Positions 22,260-31,418 of a DNA stretch of 44,578 nucleotides are shown piece by piece (the first letter of the stretch is position 1; every line of letters begins with the position of its first letter). The translations under genes were made by a program, and so were the position numbers. The notes under the pieces are model-generated. The model saw nothing but the letters and a program-made list of their open reading frames with translations, was not told the DNA's origin and made no database searches. This stretch comes from a virus, in IMG/VR virus record IMGVR_UViG_3300033142_000724, positions 1-44,578 of that record, one strand, 5' to 3'.

Positions 22260-22677
22260 TGCAACAACCTTTTGCATAGTTCAGTTCTATTCTAGCTATT
22301 TCTTCTTTATACCATCTTTGTGATTTAGATAGAGCTTCACTATCATCTTTGATTTCTAGTTCTGCTTTTATCTGTGTTGCCCTTTGAAGTGTCAATTGAA
22401 GCAATGTGTTTTTTTCAGTTGTCAATTCTTCATCAGACAATAGCTCTAGCCTGTTGATGTACTTTCCATCCTTACTAACAACTGTGTTAGTTGGTGCCGT
22501 ATGCATCCTATTTCTTAGATAGCTTGCTTCTTTATCACTGATTGCATATTCACCACGTTTAGGCTGAAAGAAAATTGTCTTCTTTTCCCTAGCTGATGCA
22601 ACAGGATCAATCACCATCTGATCAAATCCAATTACTATTTCAAATTGTTTGATCTGTTTGGTGAGAACAGTTTGCAT
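22252..22677 (-). CDS. Protein downstream of the fibre (possible fibre chaperone)
   Basis: 141 residues with a strand-rich start (about 1-60) and a helical end (about 75-140; LSDEELTTEKNTLLQLTLQRATQIKAELE in pattern). The position directly after the tail fibre gene and the helical C-terminus resemble tail fibre assembly proteins, but no known family is recognised. The ATG after the fibre stop was chosen; an ATG seven codons upstream would overlap the fibre. Confidence 0.6.
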   Translation of the reverse strand: MQTVLTKQIKQFEIVIGFDQMVIDPVASAREKKTIFFQPKRGEYAISDKEASYLRNRMHTAPTNTVVSKDGKYINRLELLSDEELTTEKNTLLQLTLQRATQIKAELEIKDDSEALSKSQRWYKEEIARIELNYAKGCCNG

Positions 22678-22679
22678 TA

Positions 22680-23492
22680 TTAATACCTGATACACCATCT
22701 AGCTGTAATGTTCTTTGGTCTTATCTCTGCACCAACTGGTGATTGCGAATTAAAAATTCCATCAGCTTCAACCCTGATTAATGGTGATGTGGCAATAACG
22801 TTTATTGCTGTATCGCGTAGCACATAACCAGATTGTACACCAGTTTTCAAATAAAATGGTTCTAGTTTTATTTGATTGGTTGTGCTTCCAGCAGGTTCAC
22901 AATAATGTTCATGATCAGCAAGCATATCAGCTTGCACACTTCCAACCGTATGTGCTGCACCATCAGGATCAACTAAACCGGTACTATCATAACCCCGTAA
23001 AAAGTAACCACGCAAATCAGGCAATACCAAATATGGGCCAACTATATTTCTTGTTGTTCCACCAATATCACTAGTTCTAAAAAATGTTAGTGCTGTTGGA
23101 TTGAGAACATTACCAACATATACCATTGCATCTAGATCGACATAGTTAGCAATCAAAACTGTCTGCCCTACTAATGGAAGAAGTCTGATCCCTAGCACTG
23201 ATGGATCAGCAGCAGCAAAATTACTGCCCATCCAACCAACAATTTCGCCAGGATAACCCGCGATCTTCTGGATTGATTCCATTACCTGTGAACCAACAGC
23301 AGCAGATTCAACAACACCATCAGGTGTAATCCCAGCGTGATTTAACAGAGCTTGTATATAGCCCCATTGTTCATCAAGTAATGCCTTTAGATATGGTGTT
23401 CCATCTGGTGTAGTTGGTGTGCTGCTGGCAACAGCTTTAGTATCAGGATAGGTACCAGTAACAACTATTGTAATGTCTTCAAATTTTTTCAT
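22680..23492 (-). CDS. Tail fibre protein with collar-type C-terminus
   Basis: 270 residues. The middle contains LPDLRGYFLRGYD, followed by ADMLADHEH, and it ends in E-I-R-P-K-N-I-T-A-R-W-C-I-R-Y. These are the marks of phage tail-collar/short fibre proteins that trimerise. It is short, so it may be the receptor-binding tip itself. TAGGAGC lies before the chosen ATG, eight codons after another possible ATG. It overlaps the upstream gene only if the longer start is used. Confidence 0.8.
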   Translation of the reverse strand: MKKFEDITIVVTGTYPDTKAVASSTPTTPDGTPYLKALLDEQWGYIQALLNHAGITPDGVVESAAVGSQVMESIQKIAGYPGEIVGWMGSNFAAADPSVLGIRLLPLVGQTVLIANYVDLDAMVYVGNVLNPTALTFFRTSDIGGTTRNIVGPYLVLPDLRGYFLRGYDSTGLVDPDGAAHTVGSVQADMLADHEHYCEPAGSTTNQIKLEPFYLKTGVQSGYVLRDTAINVIATSPLIRVEADGIFNSQSPVGAEIRPKNITARWCIRY

Positions 23493-23502
23493 TGTATTGC
23501 TC

Positions 23503-24198
23503 CTACGTCCAATCAATTACAGGAATGCACCAAGAGTGAAGTGGTTTATACTTCAAAATTAAATTAATAAAAGCTCCCCTAGATGCTGAAGGTATTGATG
23601 CTGAAGCTATGTGTGGTGCACTTGGCCAACCACTAGCAGCACCACCAACAAAAAAAACATAATTCCATCTTTCATGTACACCAGGAATTATTTTATAATT
23701 TTCTATTGAATCATAAGGTGTGTTTACAATTATTTCTATTGGATTAGAAGTAACAGCTTCAATGTAATTTGCTCTAGATGTACCAAAATCAGCCCACATA
23801 AAACCAACTGAAGCAAAAATTATATTAGGATCAATTGCAGGATCATTAGGTGTAACAATTACATTGAACCCAGCATTATTTAGAATGGTTTGCAAGTCAG
23901 TGAAAGAACCTGTACCGGGCTTTGCAAACATAGTGCTTTCTAAAATATCCCTTCTTTCTTGAATGGTAATACTCTCATTGCTTATAATACCGTATTCACG
24001 TTCAAGATCACCTAATAGATCTTCATCAATCAGTTCTGGATTTCTAAGAATACCAAGCTGCTTTAATATAGAATATGCATCATTAGACCCAGCAGATAGA
24101 CCATCAATGAATCTATCAAAGTCATTTTCTAGATCTGGATTCCATGCAACACCCTTTGGTAAAAGTGCTTTAATAATTGCTTTGTATGATAGTGTCAT
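23503..24198 (-). CDS. Mu gp48-like baseplate protein (DUF2313)
   Basis: 231 residues. The start (Y-K-A-I-I-K-A-L-L-P-K-G-x-A-W) and the F-D-R-F-I-D-G and L-x-D-L-E-R-E-Y-G-I segments match the DUF2313 (YmfQ/gp48) family that links baseplate to fibre. The C-terminal part (about 155-231) is longer, with HERWNYVFFVGG and HSWCIPVIDW. It follows the gp47-like gene as in Mu. Confidence 0.82.
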   Translation of the reverse strand: MTLSYKAIIKALLPKGVAWNPDLENDFDRFIDGLSAGSNDAYSILKQLGILRNPELIDEDLLGDLEREYGIISNESITIQERRDILESTMFAKPGTGSFTDLQTILNNAGFNVIVTPNDPAIDPNIIFASVGFMWADFGTSRANYIEAVTSNPIEIIVNTPYDSIENYKIIPGVHERWNYVFFVGGAASGWPSAPHIASASIPSASRGAFINLILKYKPLHSWCIPVIDWT

Positions 24199-24207
24199 TA
24201 GTAATTC

Positions 24208-25641
24208 CTATACAAACGCAACAGCAACCAGCTTAGACAGTTCACCTTGACCAAGTGTATATGTTGTTAACCCATAAGAAATAGATGTACCAAAGTCAAC
24301 ACCTTCTGATGAACCACCTAAACTGTTCAATACATCTTGAATAACTTTTGAAATACTAACCAGAGTAATTGTATCTCTTCTATCAATCTCTGAATCAGTT
24401 GAGTCAACAAAAGGTTTAACACTGATGCTAAAATATTCTAACAATGCTTCTTCAATTTCGTCTTTCGCCTGTTGCAAAATAGTTGCACCACCATCACCAA
24501 CAGCAAGCCCGGATACTTCAACATAAAAACCAGTTCTAGTAATTGGGTTTACAAATAAAGTTTCATTTGTTTCACCTAAAGGTGGCCTAGATTCACCAGT
24601 TACAGGATCAGTATTTATTGAATCTCTTACATCATCCAATAAAGCCTGATCTGGTATACCATCTGGATATGTAGGCTGCACACCTTCAACAAACACAGTA
24701 CGATCACCGGGCAATGAAAGGTTAGTAATTGTTACAGATGCACCAGATGATTCACTTATTAAATCACAGTTAATTTCTATTGAAGTTAGGTTTGCATCTA
24801 TTACTAGAAATATACCATTATTTCCCGGATTTGTTGCACCAAAAACTTGTATATAATGACCAGCCTTAATACCCATATCAACAGTAAAATCAAATATCCA
24901 AGGTGGAAGTGATGAATGTATTTCATTAGTAGGCGCACCAATGAAACTAAACACACTATTTGTTATGGTCCAATGCAATGACTTACCTGCATATGGATAT
25001 GCTGTAGCAACCCCAATTACTTCTTCACTCCATCTTTTATAATCAACACCATTGCCACCACCACCAACAGTTCTGATTTCTGCTAGGATTCTTTGCCGGT
25101 ATGCTTCATCAGATTCAACATCTTCACCTCTAACAGTTGTTTGAAATACAACAGCTTCAGATTGAACATTGGTAATACTGCCTTCAAACTGAAGTGTTGC
25201 ACCAGCTTCCAATACTGTTTCTGATCCTAGTGTTGCTGATGTTACTTCAACATTGAAGTTACCAGCACCACCAGATAACAAACTATCTGTAAGATACCTA
25301 ACCCCATTATCATCACCAGCTAGAATAGAACCAGCTTCAACAGTGTATGCACCATCAGCAATGGCAGTTAGTCTTAATTTAGTTGCTGTTGCTGCTTTTC
25401 TAATAACATCATATTCAATACCAATAATATCTAGATCTTTTCCTGTTGCTGTCAAAGCAAAGTTTTGGAATGATCTTTCAGATGCATACTTGGCCAGAGT
25501 TGTAAAGTTCAGAGATTCAACACCAGCCAGCACCCTAATAAAAGCTTTATCCGCTTCTGGTATTGTTTGGCCTAAAGCAACTTCAAAATTTGAAATGATA
25601 CGATCAAAAATCTGTTGTGTTGTTGGTATTCTTAAAGACAT
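24208..25641 (-). CDS. Mu gp47-like baseplate wedge protein (J family)
   Basis: 477 residues, longer than the usual 350-380. The N-terminal part (T-x-x-Q-I-F-D-R-I, G-x-D-L-D-x-I-G) and the E-S-D-E-A-Y-R-Q-R-I-L motif are typical, as is the C-terminal part after LPGDRTVFVEG. Between YPYAGK and that motif lies an extra piece of about 95 residues (about 217-312) with no match to the family. The extra domain may decorate the baseplate rim. Confidence 0.85.
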   Translation of the reverse strand: MSLRIPTTQQIFDRIISNFEVALGQTIPEADKAFIRVLAGVESLNFTTLAKYASERSFQNFALTATGKDLDIIGIEYDVIRKAATATKLRLTAIADGAYTVEAGSILAGDDNGVRYLTDSLLSGGAGNFNVEVTSATLGSETVLEAGATLQFEGSITNVQSEAVVFQTTVRGEDVESDEAYRQRILAEIRTVGGGGNGVDYKRWSEEVIGVATAYPYAGKSLHWTITNSVFSFIGAPTNEIHSSLPPWIFDFTVDMGIKAGHYIQVFGATNPGNNGIFLVIDANLTSIEINCDLISESSGASVTITNLSLPGDRTVFVEGVQPTYPDGIPDQALLDDVRDSINTDPVTGESRPPLGETNETLFVNPITRTGFYVEVSGLAVGDGGATILQQAKDEIEEALLEYFSISVKPFVDSTDSEIDRRDTITLVSISKVIQDVLNSLGGSSEGVDFGTSISYGLTTYTLGQGELSKLVAVAFV

Positions 25642-26072
25642 TAGATATACTCCTCGACAATCCAGCGAACACCATTTTTTGTAGCAACCATTTTCAAGAT
25701 TGCAATACCATCTTTGATCAATTCAATTGTAACTTCTATGTTATGGCCAGCAGGGTTTCTAACTCTAGTATTAACTAAATCAACAGAACCATTATCAGTT
25801 AGCCATTTCAAAGCAAGCTGGGCTGCATTGTTTACCTTATTCAACATATCAACACTGATGGTCTGTTGTGCTTCATATTCAAACACACTACCAATCTTTT
25901 CATATGGTCCAGTGAAAAGAACATTACCAGCCCAGTTAGGTTTGGTAAATAGGGATATAATAACAGCATTCCATAAACCCTGATCCATCACAGGCTGGCC
26001 TTGATTGATTTGTAGGTTAGGCCCATTCTCATTAATAAAGATCTTTGGGTCACCTTCGTATTTATCAATCAT
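25641..26072 (-). CDS. Mu gp46-like baseplate protein
   Basis: 143 residues. GLWNAVIISLFTKPNWAGN and the helical A-A-Q-L-A-L-K-W-L-T-D-N-G segment match Mu gp46, a relative of the gp25/W wedge proteins with the lysozyme-like fold. The start of gp47 overlaps its stop (TAATG). Confidence 0.82.
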   Translation of the reverse strand: MIDKYEGDPKIFINENGPNLQINQGQPVMDQGLWNAVIISLFTKPNWAGNVLFTGPYEKIGSVFEYEAQQTISVDMLNKVNNAAQLALKWLTDNGSVDLVNTRVRNPAGHNIEVTIELIKDGIAILKMVATKNGVRWIVEEYI

Positions 26073-26620
26073 GGTACATTTATACTTTCCACCTTGGCAG
26101 GTGCTATATCAGCTGTTGAAGGATCATCAGTTATGATAGTTGGTGATATGACACCAACAGCAGGACCTAAACCAATAGTTGCGGTTGTTGTGTGTATGTG
26201 TGCTAAGAACTTAGTAACTAAATCATCATGATCAGCCTTCAATTGATTGAATGCAGTTTCTAGCTCACTAAATCTAACAGCATTATCATTACCAAAATTT
26301 AGAATTAATGTTCCATCTGATTTGAAATAGGCTGATGCTTTCTTAACACCACCATCAGATGAATAAATTTCATGTTCACCGGGACCAGCAGCAGATTCAA
26401 TGTTATCATTTACAGCAACAGCAATTTTCCAAGATTCACCAGATTGAACAATGAAGCACAGTGAATTAGCTGGTGGGTTACTATCAACACCAGCCATTCT
26501 CATTAGTTCAACATCTTGAAGATCATCAGGATCGGTGATCTCTACTTCCATCAATAAAACCTTTTTGTCACCATCCCTATTTTTCTTAACTGTGCTGCTT
26601 ATAATTTTTCCAACTGGCAT
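26069..26620 (-). CDS. Mu gp45-like baseplate spike protein (gpV family)
   Basis: 183 residues. An OB-like start is followed by a strand-rich middle (GEHEIYSSDGG...ILNFGNDNAVRFSEL) and a helical turn. HIHTTTATIG near 141-150 has the His-x-His pair seen at the metal-binding tip of such spikes. It is the membrane-piercing tip of the contractile tail. It overlaps the gp46-like gene by four bases. Confidence 0.82.
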   Translation of the reverse strand: MPVGKIISSTVKKNRDGDKKVLLMEVEITDPDDLQDVELMRMAGVDSNPPANSLCFIVQSGESWKIAVAVNDNIESAAGPGEHEIYSSDGGVKKASAYFKSDGTLILNFGNDNAVRFSELETAFNQLKADHDDLVTKFLAHIHTTTATIGLGPAVGVISPTIITDDPSTADIAPAKVESINVP

Positions 26621-26622
26621 AA

Positions 26623-27915
26623 TTATAACTCTTCAATTAATTGTTCTTCTGCCCATGGTTCATCAACAACTTCACCAGTGAAGGTTTGTGGTGGAACAAG
26701 ATTCAAAATTGCTGATGTTCCCCCTGGTTCAAACAAATATTCAACAGAACGAATTAGAAAATCAAACCCATTTGGGCAGAATATAGAAGGTGATATTACA
26801 CTAACTAATGTATTCTCGCGCCATAATTCACCATTGGCATTATACCAGCTAGATGTAGGGAAAGGAATTGTTAGTGCATCAGCAATTTGTTTAGACCGTC
26901 GCCAATCAGCAGCCTTCTGTATATCATCACCTTCAGTATCATCAGCACTGAAAGTTGTGAATCTAGATTTAGGTACGCGATCATCTTTTGCAACAGCTGT
27001 TTTACTGTTTTTCTTTGGGCTTTGTCCAACTGCTTTATATACATTGAATCTTGCTCTACCATCAAACTTTGCTGCAATGTTTTGGAATGGTGGGAAATCT
27101 TCAAATAGTGCAACCTGTGGTGTTCCTGATGCAGCCCTAGTGAATAGCATCTTACCTTGCACAGTAGAAGATATAAGCACACCTCTCTGCTTTGCCAATC
27201 CTGCTAGGTGTTCAAAGATAGTATCTTCTTTACCTGCTGTAACTCTCTTGAAAGGTTTATCATCATCAATATCAAACTGCACATCTATACCAAGTGGTCT
27301 AACTAATTCTTCAGCCCTTTGCTTTAGAGTTATATTATTTCTTTTGTATGGTGGTTTCAATGTTGAATCAATTGCATCAGCTGTAAAACTCCAACCTTCA
27401 AGCTTCATTTCTCTTCTAGTTGGATTTAATGAAGGGCTAACTACATACAAATAACCTCTAACCATCAATTTACCACCTAGATAAACTTCAGCAGGGTGAT
27501 AAGCATATGGCCTAAATAATTCAACCCTGTCAGCTATTACAGGATTCCAAGCAAGGGAAGCTGTCCAACCATCGGCGGCGGTATCCATTGTACGCATTAC
27601 ACGGCCAGCAGACACAGCCAATTCTTCACTCTTAATAACTAATGTGAAATCATTGCGATCCCTGTCTTCTATTGTAGGGATCACATCTTCCCGCGAATCT
27701 TCTTTTATGGCTTCAATAGGTGCATCACCAGGGATAAAGATCACTTCATCAGGATAGATCATATTAGGATTACCAGATCTTAATACAGTCTGGTTAGCTT
27801 CCCAAATCACTTTCCATTTGGTACCATTACCATATGCGCGTTTAGCTATGGTCCACAGTCGATCACCTTTGATAACTGTGTAATGGGTTCCCGGTATTGG
27901 TTTTGGTTTAGCCAT
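26623..27915 (-). CDS. LysM-containing baseplate hub protein (Mu gp44-like)
   Basis: 430 residues. Residues about 10-64 are a LysM domain (YTVIKGDRLWTIAKRAYGNG...IYPDEVIFIPG). The rest matches the hub family (gp44/gpD): L-V-I-K-S-E-E-L..V.R, then a repeat barrel with RGYLYVVSPSLN and W-R-x-x-x-Q. In Mu the two parts are separate, so this is a fusion, as in other phages. GAGAGA lies before the chosen ATG; an upstream frame of 15 codons inside the previous gene was rejected. Confidence 0.85.
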   Translation of the reverse strand: MAKPKPIPGTHYTVIKGDRLWTIAKRAYGNGTKWKVIWEANQTVLRSGNPNMIYPDEVIFIPGDAPIEAIKEDSREDVIPTIEDRDRNDFTLVIKSEELAVSAGRVMRTMDTAADGWTASLAWNPVIADRVELFRPYAYHPAEVYLGGKLMVRGYLYVVSPSLNPTRREMKLEGWSFTADAIDSTLKPPYKRNNITLKQRAEELVRPLGIDVQFDIDDDKPFKRVTAGKEDTIFEHLAGLAKQRGVLISSTVQGKMLFTRAASGTPQVALFEDFPPFQNIAAKFDGRARFNVYKAVGQSPKKNSKTAVAKDDRVPKSRFTTFSADDTEGDDIQKAADWRRSKQIADALTIPFPTSSWYNANGELWRENTLVSVISPSIFCPNGFDFLIRSVEYLFEPGGTSAILNLVPPQTFTGEVVDEPWAEEQLIEEL

Positions 27916-28711
27916 AAATAACAATCTCTCTACCAGCAGCCAACCACAACCGATCATCACCCTTCAAATTATTTGTTTCTAATAGCTTATCAAAATTAGA
28001 ATCATTCTCACCAAGAGAACCATATTCAGTGATCGCTATTTCAATTGGTGCTCTAGGTTCTTTTAAGATGATTCTTCTTTCAACCTTCAGATTGAATGAA
28101 AGCAATAGCAGATAACGAACAACAGCACCAACCAACTGTGTTACATCTGTTCTGCTTTGTGCTAGGCTGGTGTATCTCATTTCCAATATATTTGATATTT
28201 CAGAAACAGATTGCAGCAGATCCAATCTATCAGTAATTCTATCAAGGCTATCTTGTAAGAAATCACCAGCTTCAATTGCTTGTGCTCTGGTCTGAAATGG
28301 TCCAGTTGTTATAACAGTTGACATTGCAACCATGATTGCCATTGTTATTAATTCAACAATCACAGTAACATTTATATCTTCATCGGTTAATGGTGGTGCA
28401 GATCCACTAACCACCACTTTATCAGGCAGCAGATCTAGTATCAGATCAATTAATGTATTATATAGATTCAACCTATCTTGTATATCTTTAGATGCAATTG
28501 CTGGTATCTGCACCAACCCTTGCAATTGTCCAGCTAATGAAGCTGCATCAAATTCTTCATTTAAAAGACTGTTATCAATACCAGCTGCAATCAAATTAAA
28601 TTCACCACTGATTGTATCATTCTGCAATGCCAATGGTGTTAGGTGGCGAACAATTATACTTTTTGCTCGACCAACAGTGATTTCAATATACAGTCTTTGT
28701 GCTGTTGACAT
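27908..28711 (-). CDS. Tail/DNA circulation protein, C-terminal part (Mu gp43-like, split)
   Basis: 267 residues, mainly helical. The end (E-P-R-A-P-I-E-I-A-I-T-E-Y-G-S...LKGDDRLWLAAGREIVIYG) is the typical C-terminus of Mu gp43. The N-terminal domain lies in the separate upstream gene, joined by a one-base overlap (TAATG). Together the two add up to about 445 residues, near the size of Mu gp43. Confidence 0.78.
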   Translation of the reverse strand: MSTAQRLYIEITVGRAKSIIVRHLTPLALQNDTISGEFNLIAAGIDNSLLNEEFDAASLAGQLQGLVQIPAIASKDIQDRLNLYNTLIDLILDLLPDKVVVSGSAPPLTDEDINVTVIVELITMAIMVAMSTVITTGPFQTRAQAIEAGDFLQDSLDRITDRLDLLQSVSEISNILEMRYTSLAQSRTDVTQLVGAVVRYLLLLSFNLKVERRIILKEPRAPIEIAITEYGSLGENDSNFDKLLETNNLKGDDRLWLAAGREIVIYG

Positions 28712-29247
28712 TATGTGAAATCCATAACCCCGTCTTCAAACTGTTCTGAAGATGATGAATTGGTATCATTGCCTAGACCATCAACAATACCAGCTAACTC
28801 TCTGGCTGTCTCTAGTGACACTTCATCAATTGGTTCAATCCATTCAGTTACAAATTCAGTTACATTACCACTTGTAATAGGTTCATCATTTTCTCTTACA
28901 GAAACTAATTGCAACCCATAGAAACCGTGTACAGGGTGTGTAATATCCCATAGGCCAATTTCCTTGGTTGCCTCAAAAAAGCGATCAGATTCTAAGTCAT
29001 GATCCCTACCATCAAAATAAATATTCAGCGTTTGCCTTAAACTATTGGAACCTAGATCTTGAACAACATTACCAGCAACCTTTGGATATTCAAAGATTCC
29101 TAATCGCTTTTCCCTTGTTCGTGGGTTACCTCTCCACTTAGCAGAAAAGGCTTTCCCACTTGGCGAGATCAATTCAATGGTATTGGCTAGTCTATCTTGC
29201 CAACTAACAGCACCAGATTCTAAAGTATCAATATCGTTTTCAGCCAT
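28711..29247 (-). CDS. Tail/DNA circulation protein, N-terminal part (Mu gp43-like)
   Basis: 178 residues. S-W-Q-D-R-L-A-N and the strands ELISPSGKAFSAKWRGN..K.LGIFEYPKV...QDLG belong to the DNA circularisation (PF07157) N-terminal domain, which forms a ring at the tail end. The rest ends acidic and Ser-rich. The C-terminal half of the family is encoded by the next gene. Confidence 0.8.
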   Translation of the reverse strand: MAENDIDTLESGAVSWQDRLANTIELISPSGKAFSAKWRGNPRTREKRLGIFEYPKVAGNVVQDLGSNSLRQTLNIYFDGRDHDLESDRFFEATKEIGLWDITHPVHGFYGLQLVSVRENDEPITSGNVTEFVTEWIEPIDEVSLETARELAGIVDGLGNDTNSSSSEQFEDGVMDFT

Positions 29248-31226
29248 TATTGATTACCTGCCATTGCAAGATCTACCGGGCTTGACTGCCCTGGTTCCTC
29301 AAAAATTGTACCCTTCAATCCTTCTTCTGTCTCAACTCTTATTGTACCACCAACATTAACATCACTGCTACCACCTATACCCTGGTTAGGTGCAACCCTA
29401 GAAGCTGTTGCTGTTCTTATCATGGCATCACGTAATATTCTAGTTGCTTCAACAGCTTCACCCATTCTACGCCTTAAGGTATCAGCTGGTGATTCTAGAT
29501 CAGTGAAGATTGATGTTATTTGGCCAGCTGCAAATTCTGTTGTTCCTATCTCTTCAGTAAGACCAGCAGAAGCTAATTTCAATTCAGCCATTGCTTTAGC
29601 TTGTTCTTCAACAGTCCCATATCTAGCAGCTTCTTTTGCTAACCTAAGTGCTTCATCAAAACCAAGCCTAGCTTTTTCAGCAGCTTCATTAGCTGGTGCA
29701 AAAACAGCTTCATTTATTACTGTACCAGCAGCAACACCAACACCAGCCGCACCAACTACAGCACCAACAGCACCCAGAGCACCACCAACAGCACCAAGCC
29801 CTTTACCCGCTACACCAATTCCTTTTATATTAGCAAGCAACCCACTAGATGAAGCAAGAGCACCACCAAATGAACTAACTAAACCACCAAGCCCACTGAT
29901 CAAACCAGCAAACTTGATTGCAGCAATTGCAATTAGAATGCCTTTCACTAATGGCCAGTTATTAATTACAAACTTTCCAACACTCTTCACAATAGAAAGT
30001 AAGTCTTTCATGATTGCAATAATAGGCTTTACATCAAACCCCCTAATTGCTTCAATCAATGCTTCTATTCCATCCTTACCATCTTTTTGAAATGCCTCTA
30101 AGAATCTGAACCCTAAATCTATTGCAGCTGATTTAAGGGTTTTTAGTCTAGCTCCTAAACCCTTTCTCATATCAGTTGCCATTTCAGCGGATGAACCTTT
30201 TGCTTTAATTAAACTATCACGATACTTGTTTAGAGCATCACCACCCTTTGCCAAAAGAATATTCACACCAGCAATTGACCGCTTACCAAATATCAGATCG
30301 GTTGCTGCATCACGTTGAGTATTACCCATGTCTTTTGTTGCAACTCGATACTCTTCTAGGATCTGGACAATATCACGCATATTGCCTTTACTATCAGATA
30401 CAACAATCCCTAATTCTTTTAATTTCTTTTGTGCTGCTGGTACTGGCGCTTGTAATTGAAGCACAGCATTCTTTAAAGTTGTTCCAGCTTTACTGCCCTT
30501 TAATCCAGCATCAGCCATTGTACCAACTAAAGCTGCAAAGGTTTCTATTGACTGCCCTGCTGCTGTCATTACTGGACCACCATCAACCATTGCTTCAAAC
30601 ATTTGTTCCATATCTGTATTAGCTGATGTAGTAGTCTTAGCAAACACATCTGTTATTCTAGCAAGATTGGCTGTCTGTGTTTCAGCATCTTTAGATGTTA
30701 GGTTGAATGCTCCTAGTGCATCTGAAGCAATATCTGAAGATCTAGCAAGATCAACATTAGCAGCAGTGGCAAGGTTAACAACTAATGGCAATGCTGCTAT
30801 TGCTTGATCAGCATTAAAACCAGCCATTGCAAGAAAGTCTAAACCTTCAGCAGCTTCAGCAGCAGTAAATTCAGTTGTTGCACCAACTAACCTAGCTGTT
30901 TTATTTAATTCTTCAAAAGCAGCTGTACTCCTTTTAATTCCTTCTGGAAACTTTGCAGCAGCCCTAGTGATAGCTTGATCAAATACAACAAATTCTCTAC
31001 CAGCTTCAAAGATACCACGCCTTAATAAATTGAATCCACTTCGTATTACATCAGCCTTTAGAATTCCTGATGTAATACCTTTAAACTTCTTTGCTTTCCT
31101 AGATGCTTTATCAAAGGCTTTATCAGCTTCAGTACCAAAGAACCTTGAATTACCAGCCATCCGTTTAAAGACAGATGATACTTTATCTTTAGCTTTGAAA
31201 ATAGATTCAACTATAAAAGCAGACAT
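29247..31226 (-). CDS. Tail tape measure protein
   Basis: 659 residues. The N-terminal half has the TP901-type tape measure core (A-T-T-E-F-T-A-A-E-A-A-E-G-L, F-A-K-T-T-T-S-A-N-T-D-M, G-L-K-G-S-K-A-G-T-T-L-K). Hydrophobic segments lie at about 410-500 (IAAIKFAGLISGLGG, Gly/Ala-rich), and a coil follows. By the usual rule of about 0.15 nm per residue the tail is about 100 nm. It overlaps the gp43-like gene by one base. Confidence 0.9.
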   Translation of the reverse strand: MSAFIVESIFKAKDKVSSVFKRMAGNSRFFGTEADKAFDKASRKAKKFKGITSGILKADVIRSGFNLLRRGIFEAGREFVVFDQAITRAAAKFPEGIKRSTAAFEELNKTARLVGATTEFTAAEAAEGLDFLAMAGFNADQAIAALPLVVNLATAANVDLARSSDIASDALGAFNLTSKDAETQTANLARITDVFAKTTTSANTDMEQMFEAMVDGGPVMTAAGQSIETFAALVGTMADAGLKGSKAGTTLKNAVLQLQAPVPAAQKKLKELGIVVSDSKGNMRDIVQILEEYRVATKDMGNTQRDAATDLIFGKRSIAGVNILLAKGGDALNKYRDSLIKAKGSSAEMATDMRKGLGARLKTLKSAAIDLGFRFLEAFQKDGKDGIEALIEAIRGFDVKPIIAIMKDLLSIVKSVGKFVINNWPLVKGILIAIAAIKFAGLISGLGGLVSSFGGALASSSGLLANIKGIGVAGKGLGAVGGALGAVGAVVGAAGVGVAAGTVINEAVFAPANEAAEKARLGFDEALRLAKEAARYGTVEEQAKAMAELKLASAGLTEEIGTTEFAAGQITSIFTDLESPADTLRRRMGEAVEATRILRDAMIRTATASRVAPNQGIGGSSDVNVGGTIRVETEEGLKGTIFEEPGQSSPVDLAMAGNQ

Positions 31227-31229
31227 TGA

Positions 31230-31418
31230 TCAATCCCTCTTTACTTCAACTTCTACTTCTTCACCACCACTTGCTTTTATTAATACCTTGTGCCAGTCAT
31301 TCCAATACTTCAATTCCGGGTATTCCATTTCTTTCAGTTCATGTGGTGTGATGCCTCTATAAAACAGATTGCCTAGCATCTGATCCACCCTGTCTAAACT
31401 AAGAGAAAAAGCGAGCAA
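31230..31418 (-). CDS. Tail assembly chaperone, frameshift extension
   Basis: 62 codons from a TTG without ribosome site, so the part is probably made only as an extension of the upstream chaperone. It is in the -1 frame and overlaps that gene by 25 bases. CTTTTTC (minus strand, 31411-31405) in the overlap allows a slip. It contains YRGITPHELKEMEYPELKYWNDW, a helical pattern with the Tyr/Trp typical of second chaperone domains. The fusion would have about 200 residues. Confidence 0.7.
   Translation of the reverse strand: MLAFSLSLDRVDQMLGNLFYRGITPHELKEMEYPELKYWNDWHKVLIKASGGEEVEVEVKRD

Noticed and set aside
29422-30090. Long plus-strand frame opposite the tape measure gene
   Set aside because: It is a Pro/Ala/Thr-rich shadow caused by codon bias of the real minus-strand gene; similar shadows lie opposite most late genes.
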